Shown here in pieces: positions 59,301 to 63,200 of a DNA stretch of 64,000 nucleotides. The DNA is taken from assembly GCA_040218145.1 (NCBI GenBank), contig JAVJQK010000070.1, positions 124,001-188,000 of the forward strand, given 5' to 3'. Position numbers and translations under genes: made by a program. How positions within the stretch are numbered: position 1 is the stretch's first letter; the number at the start of each line of letters is the position of its first letter. The notes beneath the pieces were generated by a model. The model did no database searches. It was not told where the DNA came from and saw nothing but the letters and a program-made list of their open reading frames with translations. Source of the stretch: Sandaracinaceae bacterium (lineage in GTDB: Bacteria > Myxococcota_A > Polyangia > Polyangiales > Sandaracinaceae).

Positions 59301-59640
59301 GGCGCCGCTCGCGAAGGAACGCGTCGACGCGCCGCTCGCGGTCGTCGGGGGACAGCGCGAGCAGATCGATCTCGGCCCAGGGGAGCTCGACATCGCGCAG
59401 GACGATCTGCAGCGGAGAGTCGACCTTCTCCCACTTGAGCGCCGAACGCAGGACCTCGTGCCGAGCGACGACCGCCTCGAAGGCCGACCGCAGTCGCCCC
59501 GCGTCCAGCGGCCCGCGGAGCAAGTACGCGTACTGCTCCAGGTGACGCGGCTCCCCGCCCGCCCTGAGGCTCTCGAAGAGCAGCCCCGCCTGACTGGGGC
59601 TGGCGGGATAGACATCTACGACTCGAGATCGGTCGATCAC
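41323..59640 (-). CDS. Five-module nonribosomal peptide synthetase with terminal thioesterase
   Basis: GTG 59640 lies 4 bp after the starter-protein stop; 6,105 residues. Module 1: C (HH 144-145...DG), A1 (about 467-945), PCP (Ser995), epimerase (about 1045-1480). Module 2: C (HH about 1648), condensation-domain remnant (about 1945-2140), A2 (2163-2630), PCP (Ser2680). Module 3: C, A3 (3188-3670), PCP (Ser3722). Module 4: C, A4 (4232-4710), PCP (Ser4761). Module 5: C, A5 (5263-5747), PCP (Ser5794), then thioesterase with Ser5920 in A-H-S-A-G and His near 6071. Specificity residues aligned by eye to GrsA: A1 DAVHSGQIT (unknown), A2 DAQTVAAVC (Phe-like, aromatic), A3 DVWHVSLVD (Ser), A4 DAWFLGHVV (Leu-like), A5 DVTTVGSVA (unknown; its A4 region reads A-D-V-G-N-T). 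With the starter this predicts a hexapeptide with a D residue at position 2, released by the thioesterase as an acid or ring. No MbtH-like protein or phosphopantetheinyl transferase is in the window. Confidence 0.95.
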   Translation of the reverse strand: MIDRSRVVDVYPASPSQAGLLFESLRAGGEPRHLEQYAYLLRGPLDAGRLRSAFEAVVARHEVLRSALKWEKVDSPLQIVLRDVELPWAEIDLLALSPDDRERRVDAFLRERRLEGIDPRRPPPIDFSLLRVDRDAWWLVVGFHHTMLDGWGYTQLLHEAIATYDAGGAAPASLAAPQPYSKYIAWLKARDPERDLAFWRERLRDVSGPTPLGVDVTRSVPDGEPRFAELHEDVPEPLARRIAEFCRAERVSEAAVTVGGWALLMARYAGQRDVVVGATMSGRPEGLSGANEMVGMFVGTPPLRIRVPDRIGVVDWLRRVHDEVLAVREHQYASLPDIRRQSAVPPGEPLYESTVLHQSVPFVKDGSDFGRDLVVERKKSFRSPGFPLGLMALRDGEALAFVLQYDRGRVPDAIAQRVPRGWMTVIEQLVAGPDTPLGLVGPMSSSDARALVDLGVGAAPSPTPSLVPDLVCAHAASRPDAVALRHGDEVVSYAELERRSAAVAAGLRDRGVSLESCVAIWSDRRVDMVVTALGIMRAGASYLPIDGGQPSERVASMLADADARIIVTDEPRATDLAATVLRFGELEAGGQPKRPSVELSVDNVAYVIFTSGSTGRPKGVAVRHGGFANTIEWRLRVSGLGPGDHGSHLVDTSFDAAVVETWEVLASGATLHIADDDVRADASRLAEWFRSEGITSAHVIPALLRQMLEQRPECFEATRLLSVGGEQMRWEGFHRAPFTLFNQYGPTECSITALHAVVDPDRADETIPVGRSVDGGRSYVLDDALEVAPFGVVGELVLGGAGVSRGYVGAPARTAEKFVPDPHAADPGGRMYRTGDLVRWRGDEQLEFVGRDDQQVKLRGRRVELGEIEDACHRHEGVHEAAAHIAPDGRGVKQLVVYVVPNGALEWSDLRAHLAEQLPAHMIPNQHVSMDVLPRTQFGKVDKKSLPTPKAPVRAARAERPSDPREARVATAFAEALGLTEVGPEDDFFALGGDSIIAMQVVWRIKRAGLRVSVQDIFEAPVVRALASRASEGDEGVVGLAYAGATGDVPLTPIQRWFFELENPRPSRFQQLLRMQLERRVDESTLRESLETLVEHHEMLRARYVEDADGVVRQTVEPFEPSLARLRVVRSEVDERSLAEQLEASLSIDVGPVFGALFDAHRGVLWLAAHHLVIDAFSWRVLVEDLEAAVTASVEARRAALPRTSSFAQVAAALGELASRPDIRAEAPHWDLMSRGAVPAVPVDETGSADEDAEPEEGRFRDARSVEVVFPAEDSRRLTEAVDASGLVTIEEALIAALAIGYRRWSGRSAVRLELEGHGRDVELEGVETSRTVGWLTVAHPVRLELPEEDDPALWLTDVRAQLRRVPNGGVGYGLNRHLAERADDAPYPRPQIAFNFLGRATDIVRPGFGRASLNPFGLPVAGDNVRPAMLLVVAYLTDAGLEWVIDYPARVLRAGRVEALAGAIVDALRAVARELEVAQGRRARPLDFPLVELDDATLESLRPGGEIEDVLPLTPLQEGMLFHSRMAAEADASPLYREQFVHAIRGRVDAEALCRALQHLHDRHAALRTEFHWEGLEAPVQLVRTAVPVELPCVDLRDEADPEARFEQLRAAEHAEPLRLERAPVSRFTIALLGDGDARLIQTAHHMMLDGWSGGILTRELSALYRAELDGQSLDLPPVRPFGDYVRWLARQDAAPARRHFSEALGDVTRPTPLSLEPTRPVSAASADHRRIRRALQPDLARRLHAAARREGLTLATFLAAAWSLTLSWRSGDDRPIFGVTMSGRPDGLDGAQGMMGLFINTLPLRVEVTPPARVRDWLRDVQSSLLALRRHEHLPLVEAERCSGMGAGPIFQSLLVVENHPTGAGDAGPAEMAPVHNESRVNYPLVIAAHFGAALSLEALFHPQRVDGDACEQVLGELERVLDQLVAASASDSVADVSPLGFLGGPALRAELRGRARALDLGVSLDLPPEDAGARPRPVAVPEVDARLALAATLRIAAIHATGTDAVVGVVRAGAWIPVRARHVRRATGRELLDVADESLSGGDARPIPWRWLASRTGERARSIVVAATEADRDVVRALGPRLAVSIDERARSAELDFGDGVTDATAARVAARFEACVRGIVERPDVPTDRAPSLPDEERALIAEWSTPTEAQPESCCAHELFEAAVARTPDAIAVARGTVHRRYRELAADVWRVAHALRARGVGPERRVAILLPRDVDYVVCALAVLEAGGAYVPIDPDYPAERVRYILADCGADLVLTHLEGGDRRFLDPSTLGLDEPARGGPPAALVRPSNAAYVIYTSGTTGRPKGVVLTHATAVALVRSMSHELGLGPDSRLLQFAALGFDATVQEIFPTLAAGARLVLPERAEQLSGERLAELIASQGVTVATFPPSVQATLPADDRLASLATLVSAGEACSVAQLRRLGAGRRFINAYGPTENTVCATLHVCAPDDTQAPIGRPLANVRARTVAAMGETLGVGDAGEIALGGAQLARGYVRQPRLTAERFVPDPAGQPGDRMYLTGDLGRWLTSGALAYLGRIDRQVKLRGFRIEPAEIEAVLESSPRVQQAVVVVRGEGDARRLVAYVVADGALDLDRERARASEVLPGYMMPSDIVRLDALPLTPNGKVDHARLPSPSRRGGEAPGTPTEIMLAEAWVSLLGVDAVQRDDDFFRLGGNSLLVTRLVSWLRKRADVELSLTVAFEARTLREMSLRIDEASAAALPPIERAPREGPLPASHAQARLWLLDRILPDSAAYHVPVALRLRGTPDPRKVQRAIDIVVSRHEALRTSLVEIDGRPFQRILEGVRVPLEVSRLEGVGAEAREAALAALVAQDAAAPFDLEEAPLMRARLVLLSPDESAFVCVMHHAISDGWSVDVLLRELDAAYSADAAGMPTLPVQYADYAVWQRAWLEGGEMERQLAYWRRHLRDAPATLDIPTDSPRRTVKGVRGGSVGLSLSPAVGRRVSELASERGVTPFMVLLTAWQVLLSRYARTEDVVVGSPIAGRRVSELEPLIGFFANTLVLRANFSGAPSFQEALERARATLLEAYGNQDVPFERLVSELSPRRDTSVTPLFQSMFSLDSSVGSERSLFGGEASALRGEIAYEKFDVSLQLARTPDSYTGALSYDADLFAASSMRRLAAQFGAFLETLLDSPDRPLPELRLLPETEAEELRAWNDTARSYGAPTTLPALLRRRVDAQPLAIALKSEVEGELTFASFEARVNGVAAALRARGARPGAVVGVCLERSFDLLVAVHGVVAAGCAYVPLDPTLPAERLSYMASDCGAAVVLVHESTEGRLPDGQLTRVRVDELGDGARAPLSCLPRDAAYMIYTSGSTGRPKGATNTHEGIVNRLHWMQEAFPIGPGDVLVHKTPYSFDVSVWELFWPLHAGATLVVAEPEGHKDPVYLARLFREAGVSTAHFVPSMLESFLFHLEDEGGAPPSLRRIVCSGEALSRELVERTHSLAPKVAVENLYGPTEAAVDVSHWRCVPGDPSARVPIGAPIANTRLRVVSGAQLTQPIGVPGELCIGGVQVSRGYHARPALTADRFRPDDEGAPGDRLYRTGDLCRWRSDGQLDYLGRLDHQVKLRGFRIELGEVEVAMESVPGVRRAVAAVRGSGLEQRLVGYLLGDASAETVRAALENELPEYMVPAALVRLTELPLTPSGKVDRKTLPEPEWESAVYEPPSTPTEVELAEVWTALLDVARVGRNDDFFALGGHSLLATRMIARARERFGVEVELRSVFASPRLSALAKVVEGAARRALPTLTRVETAGVVPASFAQERLWFLQRLDPDSAAYNIPEAFTLVGELDRGALLRALDQLFERHEVLRTRFVEREGAPLQSVESEVRAAYSELAAEGATLEARREDARRQAEGFARRPFDLARAPLARALLIEIAPAEHVFVLVIHHIAGDGWSNGVVSRDLTELYRAEIEEREPLLPVLPVQYRDYAAWQRSWLLGDALDAQLAYWRERLDGAPPVLELPLDRPRPAIKRSPADAIRFSMPPTTSAAVHRLARQLGGSPFTVLLSAWAVLLARYSRTDDFVIGTPVAGRRAAELEELVGFFVNTLVLRMKVGEAFDFESLVRSTTDTLLEAQAHQDVPFEKLVAELGVEREASTPPLFQVMFSLHRDEGRTGELLGVVAERLEVAPAEAKFDLSLMLVQKGDSLIGRLEYDAALFEPQTAQRHVTHFLRVLDRVLEAPREELARRSFLDEAEHARLTTSWANGPELPCDPRTVPALVEARAGESPDAVALVSGDVRTTYRALIDRVDRVAGGLASRGVGPGRRVAVCLPPGQDFVCAALAVMRSGAAYVSIDPSYPDDRIAYMVEDSDAALVVADPPARARLTAVAAPIVELDALSAAAGSPRRPTARDEAYVIYTSGTTGRPKGVAVAHEQLSSLCAWHRDVYPVGPGVTVTQLAGVGFDASVWEIWPALAAGATVSIVLGDARRDPSALADHLAEAGVEIAFMATPLAEAMLSSEASTPPRLKTLLTGGDRLHRVDVSALPFELVNHYGPTENTVVSTYGLVRTGVEPTLGRPLPGTSALVLDGALEPTLEGVPGELCVGGRQVARGYVGRPSLTADRFRPDPFGDPGERIYRTGDLVRWTQDAELAFLGRIDRQVKLRGQRVELGEIESVLESEPRVRAAVVEVRRNARGVERLVAYVVAENGDLGGLERLAAERLPGHMVPNQFVSLSALPLTPNGKIDRAALPEPAWAATADGEAPRTESERWLAALWQDLLGIDVDLKREDDFFALGGHSLVATRVASRVREELGVELSLRSVFEGPTLAAMASRIDEAQRRDLPPITPRDASSREVPTSFAQERLWFLQQLRPESASYNIPLVLRLRGRLALTPLSRALNAIVERHEILRTRIVSRDGAPVQVVDPPSPLALALERVDGESSARRRVGAIVGRPFDLAAESPIRAHLLEGPQEERWLVIVLHHVAGDGWSSGVVLSELAALYRAELEGREAEVAPLEIQYADYALWQRRWLVGDELDRQLSYWRAQLAGAPPSLELPIDHPRPHLKGERGGVVRLRATGSAARRARELAREGGATSFMVLLAAWQLLLARYARTDDVCVGTPIAGRRVAELEPLVGFFVNTLVLRGRVRPELTFRQLIAQVRETTLDAYAHQDVPFERLVAALAPSRDTRHTPLFQVMFSLQSGAPATPGMPGLDAQLVSPDEVTCKFDLSLTLVDDGSALAGMLAFDASLFEPQSVEGMARRFEDLLDRVMSDPDRPLGQVPLLARDQTAPRHAAPPPIDARPVDALIGRWALDTPDALALCAGDETLSYAELWRGAGAVAGALRERGVGHEDRVALLATRTIDTVVAMVGVMRAGAAYVALDPEHPQERLAHQLTDSGAVLLLGGAHELDALTLSAPIPTATFADCRDGSQDLDLRRHATGLLYVTYTSGSTGTPKGVAVEHAGMRRYLTGLGSKLALAPGKSHAVLTTLSADVGNTAVYGALTSGGVLHLLTPEVAKSPRRLASYLERRSVDFLKTVPPHMEALLSTAEGVLPREAVVLGGETFPWSLANSIGDRCEAFNSYGPSETTVAVAMERVSRPGGASVPIGAPIGGARLLVVDPLTDEVPSGVPGELWIAGPSVSRGYLGRPRLTAERFVPDPSGVSPGARAYRTGDHVRSLPDGRLEFLGRADGQVKIRGYRVELGEVEAQVRAIRGVRSAVVLARRDDERGLHLVAYVVGSATDDRRLAADLGARLPEHMIPSAWVHLDSLPLTENGKIDRRALPAPSWDTGPTEPPVTATEVALARIWSRILGVSSVGRHADFFALGGHSLLAVKLVAELEDGLARRVDLLDVFERRTVARMAELLDADAGSRADSTRVVTLSRGPAPTVFALHSLAGTVGHFVELADRLEGRATMLGLAHSRMSDEGSLETLAQRYAAVVRARSEGDAVHLLAHSAGSFFALAAARVLSAEGCDVRLFLLDPPPLTGPVGALTDEIVRLKWARELLAMASGERPDALADGASRETVFAALASAGIGSTDSERALLERQLDAYAAALRLSREGSSTAAPGVRAMTLFASEGNGLGGTDAAAAGWRLALPTLEVATLEASHFGMLRGPDAGRVVESIERWLEASRETRKDGR

Positions 59641-59644
59641 GGCG

Positions 59645-61492
59645 TCACTCGTCGTCGAATAGCGCGTCGAGACCTGCCTCGTCCAAGCCGTCCACGAGCG
59701 AGAACCGTTCCGGCGCCTCCTGGCTGGACGCGGGCTCGGCCGGGCTCGCGGCGTCCACGGATTGCGCGAGCTCGCGGATCTCGAGCTCGAACACCTTGCG
59801 GAAGTCGAGCGCCAACCCGGCCTGCTCCGCCTTCCACATGAGGTTCATCACCCGAACCGAGTCGCCTCCGAGGCCGATGAAGTCGTCGTCGGGGCCGACG
59901 GCGGACACGCCCAGGACCTCGGCGTAGAGCGCGCAGAGCAGCTGCTCGGTCGAGCTCGCGGGCGGCGCCGACGCGCGCTCGGGGGCTCGCTCTTGGCGCG
60001 GCGCGGGCAACCTCGCGACGTCGAGCTTGCCGGAGCTCTTTCGCGGGAGCTCCTCGAGCAAGACGATGTGCGTCGGTACCATATGTGCCGGGAGCACGTG
60101 CTCGAGCGCCGCGCGGAGCTTCGTCACGTCGATCTGGGCGGGAACGACATACGCGGCGAGCTGCTTCGAGTCGGGCTCTCCGACCGCCCTGACGGCAGCC
60201 TCCTCGACGTCGGCGACGGCCTCCAAGGCGGCCCGCACCTCGCCCAGCTCCACCCGGTGGCCGCGGATCTTGACCTGCTCGTCGGAGCGCCCCTCGAACA
60301 CGAGCTGACCATCGGCCAGCCTGCGCGCGAGGTCTCCGCTTCGATAGCCACGCAGCCCCACGGACGCGTCATCGGGGTCGGGTCGGAACCGGTCGGCCGT
60401 GAGCCCCGGTCTCCCCGCGTATCCGCGCGCCACGCCCTCTCCCGCGAGGAACATCTCGCCCGTCGGCTCCGAGGGCGCCAGGGCGTCGTCGACCAGCTGG
60501 ACCCGCATCCCGGAGACGGGGCGCCCCAGCGGAGGCATGCCGCTCCCCTCTGGATCGACGGGCGCGGCGAGCACGGTGACCGCACACTCGGTCGGACCGT
60601 AGGCGTTGAACAGGTCGAAGGGGACATCGCGGAAGCCATCCCACCGCATCGCCTCCCCCCCGCACACGAAGGTCTGCACCCCTGCGAGCCGGCCGGGGTC
60701 ACGCTCCACCAGCGGGCGAAGCAGCGCCGGGGTGACGTACGCGACCAGCACGCGCTCGGTCGCGATCCACTCGCCCAGCGCTCTGGGGTCCTGCTTGAGA
60801 GCTTCGTCGAACAGGACGAGCGTGGCGCCGGCGAGGAGGGGCTCCCAGAGCGCCTGGACCGAGGCGTCGAAGCTCCAACCGAGGAGGTTGGCGCAGCGCG
60901 ACTCCGGGGTGACCGAGAAGTACCTTCGGCTCCACTCCAGCGTGTTGAGGAGGCTGCGGTGCGCGACCCCGACGCCCTTGGGATGCCCCGTCGAGCCCGA
61001 GGTGTACACCTGGTAGGCGAGCTGCATGGGGGAGGCGACGCGGGGGAGAGGCGTCGACGCGACGGCGGCGCCCCCGAGGTGCCCCGTCGGGAGAACGGGG
61101 GTCGCTCCCCAGCTGCCGACCGGGACGCGACGCTCGTCGTCCGTGACGCAAAAGCGCGCGCCGGCGTCCGCCTGGATCCACCGAACGCGCTCGGGCGGCT
61201 GGCGCAGGTCGAGCGGCACGTAGACCCCGCCCGCCCGGACGATCCCGAGCATGGCGACGACGAACTCGAGGGGCGACTCGAGCCAGATGGTGACCCGCTC
61301 CTCCCGCCGCAGCCCGTGCTGAATCAGCGCGGACGCCAGCGCCTCGGACGCCCGATCCAGCTCACCGTACGAGAGGCTACGGTCGCCGTGCTTCAGCGCC
61401 TGCTTGGCTCGATCTCTCGCGGCGACCGCCGAGAACGCACGATCCAGCGTCTGCCCGATCGTGCTTCGGATCGGTTCGCTCACTTTCGACAT
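59645..61492 (-). CDS. NRPS starter protein: adenylation and carrier domains
   Basis: ATG 61492, with GGGAG six bases upstream, gives 615 residues: an A domain (about 20-520, with Y-T-S-G-S-T-G-H-P-K-G, Y-G-P-T-E-C, Y-R-S-G-D-L and a final G-K-L) and a carrier domain (F-I-G-L-G-G-D-S, about 560). There is no condensation domain, so it starts the chain. Specificity residues by eye are DAQYVGAVT; Asp at position 235 implies an alpha-amino acid, identity unknown. The segment G-G-E-A-M-R-W-D-G-F is shared, with small changes, with A1 of the large synthetase, suggesting duplication of a common ancestor. The acidic end (G-L-D-E-A-G-L-D-A-L-F-D-D-E) looks like a docking segment for the condensation domain at the start of the next protein, 4 bp downstream. 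Confidence 0.93.
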   Translation of the reverse strand: MSKVSEPIRSTIGQTLDRAFSAVAARDRAKQALKHGDRSLSYGELDRASEALASALIQHGLRREERVTIWLESPLEFVVAMLGIVRAGGVYVPLDLRQPPERVRWIQADAGARFCVTDDERRVPVGSWGATPVLPTGHLGGAAVASTPLPRVASPMQLAYQVYTSGSTGHPKGVGVAHRSLLNTLEWSRRYFSVTPESRCANLLGWSFDASVQALWEPLLAGATLVLFDEALKQDPRALGEWIATERVLVAYVTPALLRPLVERDPGRLAGVQTFVCGGEAMRWDGFRDVPFDLFNAYGPTECAVTVLAAPVDPEGSGMPPLGRPVSGMRVQLVDDALAPSEPTGEMFLAGEGVARGYAGRPGLTADRFRPDPDDASVGLRGYRSGDLARRLADGQLVFEGRSDEQVKIRGHRVELGEVRAALEAVADVEEAAVRAVGEPDSKQLAAYVVPAQIDVTKLRAALEHVLPAHMVPTHIVLLEELPRKSSGKLDVARLPAPRQERAPERASAPPASSTEQLLCALYAEVLGVSAVGPDDDFIGLGGDSVRVMNLMWKAEQAGLALDFRKVFELEIRELAQSVDAASPAEPASSQEAPERFSLVDGLDEAGLDALFDDE

Positions 61493-61505
61493 GATCTCCC
61501 GGCGC

Positions 61506-63101
61506 TCACTCGGCCGGGTAGTCCGCCATCCGGGGCGGCATCGTCTCGAGCTTCGGCGGCTCCTGCATGACCATCTGGCTCTGGAAGAACTCGAAGAGCG
61601 GCCGCACGTGCAGCTCCTCGTCCTCCCACTCTCCGAAGAGGTTCTCGAGGAGATGGATGCGCCGGACCGCCTTGCCACGCGAGTAGCGCCTCACGACAGG
61701 GTGCAGGAAGAAGCTCTGATCGGCCGTCTCCGGGTCAGGGTCACGCGGCACGTTGAAGGGGTCGTCGTGACAGTGCCCGAACTCGAGGCTGATCGTGTAG
61801 TAGTGCTTGCTTCGCCCGATGTCCGACTCGTGGACGTAGTGGAACGGGAGCTCCTCGTAGTACCGGGCTTCGCCGTCTTCTCCCAGCACGATCGCGTCGC
61901 AGAGGAAGCCGAACTGCTGCCACAGCGCGGACGACTTGCGAATCCTTCGGAGCGCCGCGCGGGTGAACTCCACCGCGTCTGGTCGGACGACCTCGTACGG
62001 TAGCGGTCGACCCTCGACCTTGTTGCGCAGGATGTGGAAGAGGGTCTTGGCGTTGTACCGGAAGCCGTGAATGAAGGCCGAGTTGGTCTTCTTGTAGTCA
62101 CGAGACTGGGTGATCACGCCCGCGTAGAACAGATTCGGGACGTTGACCGACTCCCACTCGCTGGTCATCTCGGGGAAGCGATCCGCATGGACGCGCGCCG
62201 GCCTGCATCCCTCGGCGAAGATGGACGGGTCGAACTTGAACCCGGTGCAGACGATCACCCGATCGTACTCGATGTCCTCCACCTCTCCGAGCGCGTGCTC
62301 GTAGCTGAAGGACACGCGGAGCGTCCCGGACTCGGTCTTCTCGATCTTGCGCACCTGCGCGTCGAGGACCGCGTTCTGGGTCTTCAACTGGTAGGTGTCC
62401 AGGAAATTGTTGTTGACAGCCCGCAGGTGCCCGGGGAAGTGCGTCTTCCAGGCGAACTTCACGGGGGTCGGGCTGGCGACGTGGAGGAGCGAGGTGGTCG
62501 GGATGAGCGCGTCAGCCGTCTCGAAGCCGGAGTTCCCCTTGCCGAGCACGAGCACGCGCTGACCGACGAAGTCCTGGGGGTCGACGCTCACGTCGACGTA
62601 GTTCTCGCTGTGCTCGATGCCCGTGATGCGGGGGACATACGGACGACTCACGCCGGTCGCGAGGATCACCGCGCGAGCGTGGTACTTCTGCCCGTTCTTC
62701 GCTTCGACGGTGAACGTCCCGTCGTCGTTCCGCGACGTGCTGACCACCTCGGTGTTCACGTCGATGTTGGGAACGAAACGCCGCTGGAACTCCTCGAGGT
62801 ACTCGACAAGTGCGTCGGCGCTGGGGAAGTACTCCTCGGTGTAGTGCTTGAGGAGGAGCGAGTGGTCGTCGGTGAGGAGCGAGTTCCAGTCGAACCGAAG
62901 GTTGCGCTCGGGATCCGAGTATCCGGTGTGGACCTTGTTGACGGAGATCAGCTTGCGATGCCGAGGGTACTTGCGGAAGAAGTCACCCGCGGTAGGGCCC
63001 TTCTCGAGGACTCGGTAGCTGACGCCGGCTCGCTGCAAGTAGTAGCCCAGCTGAAGACCCGCCGGACCGGCACCGATGACCAGGTAGTCCACTTCATTCA
63101 T
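61506..63101 (-). CDS. FOXRED2-like FAD-dependent oxidoreductase
   Basis: ATG 63101 is chosen because AGAGGAAG lies eight bases upstream; a GTG at 63110 would sit on the ribosome binding site. The 531 residues start with FAD motif V-I-G-A-G-P-A-G-L-Q-L-G-Y, then the striking Y-P-R-H-R-K-L-I-S-V-N-K and L-R-F-D-W-N-S-L-L, which resemble eukaryotic FOXRED2/ERFAD. A second nucleotide site, V-L-G-K-G-N-S-G-F-E-T-A-D-A, follows near residue 190, then A-T-G and C-T-G-F blocks of flavin monooxygenases. It is soluble, without a signal peptide or ER signal. It is the first gene of the NRPS transcript, 13 bp before the starter protein, so it probably oxidises a precursor or the peptide; FOXRED2 chemistry itself is poorly defined. 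Confidence 0.85.
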   Translation of the reverse strand: MNEVDYLVIGAGPAGLQLGYYLQRAGVSYRVLEKGPTAGDFFRKYPRHRKLISVNKVHTGYSDPERNLRFDWNSLLTDDHSLLLKHYTEEYFPSADALVEYLEEFQRRFVPNIDVNTEVVSTSRNDDGTFTVEAKNGQKYHARAVILATGVSRPYVPRITGIEHSENYVDVSVDPQDFVGQRVLVLGKGNSGFETADALIPTTSLLHVASPTPVKFAWKTHFPGHLRAVNNNFLDTYQLKTQNAVLDAQVRKIEKTESGTLRVSFSYEHALGEVEDIEYDRVIVCTGFKFDPSIFAEGCRPARVHADRFPEMTSEWESVNVPNLFYAGVITQSRDYKKTNSAFIHGFRYNAKTLFHILRNKVEGRPLPYEVVRPDAVEFTRAALRRIRKSSALWQQFGFLCDAIVLGEDGEARYYEELPFHYVHESDIGRSKHYYTISLEFGHCHDDPFNVPRDPDPETADQSFFLHPVVRRYSRGKAVRRIHLLENLFGEWEDEELHVRPLFEFFQSQMVMQEPPKLETMPPRMADYPAE

Positions 63102-63141
63102 ACTGCCCACTTCCTCTCGTCCCTCGCAGACGCGAACACGA

Positions 63142-63171
63142 ATGTTACCGCCTGCATGTCTCTCTGTTCAA
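63142..63171 (-). promoter_or_regulatory. Candidate promoter of the NRPS operon
   Basis: Read leftward: TTGAAC (63171-63166), an 18-base spacer and TAACAT (63147-63142), each four of six matches to sigma-70 boxes. It is about 40 bp before the first start of the operon, in the only spacer that separates it from the upstream gene. A run of eight C residues lies just beyond the -35. No sigma-54 -24/-12 pair was seen here. Confidence 0.5.
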
Positions 63172-63200
63172 CCCCCCCCTGAGGTCACCGACCGCCGGAG

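Noticed and set aside
63111-63200. Sigma-54 promoter for the NRPS operon.
   Set aside because: No GG-N10-GC pair fits; only a sigma-70-like pair is seen, so direct control by the embedded activator is not supported by sequence.
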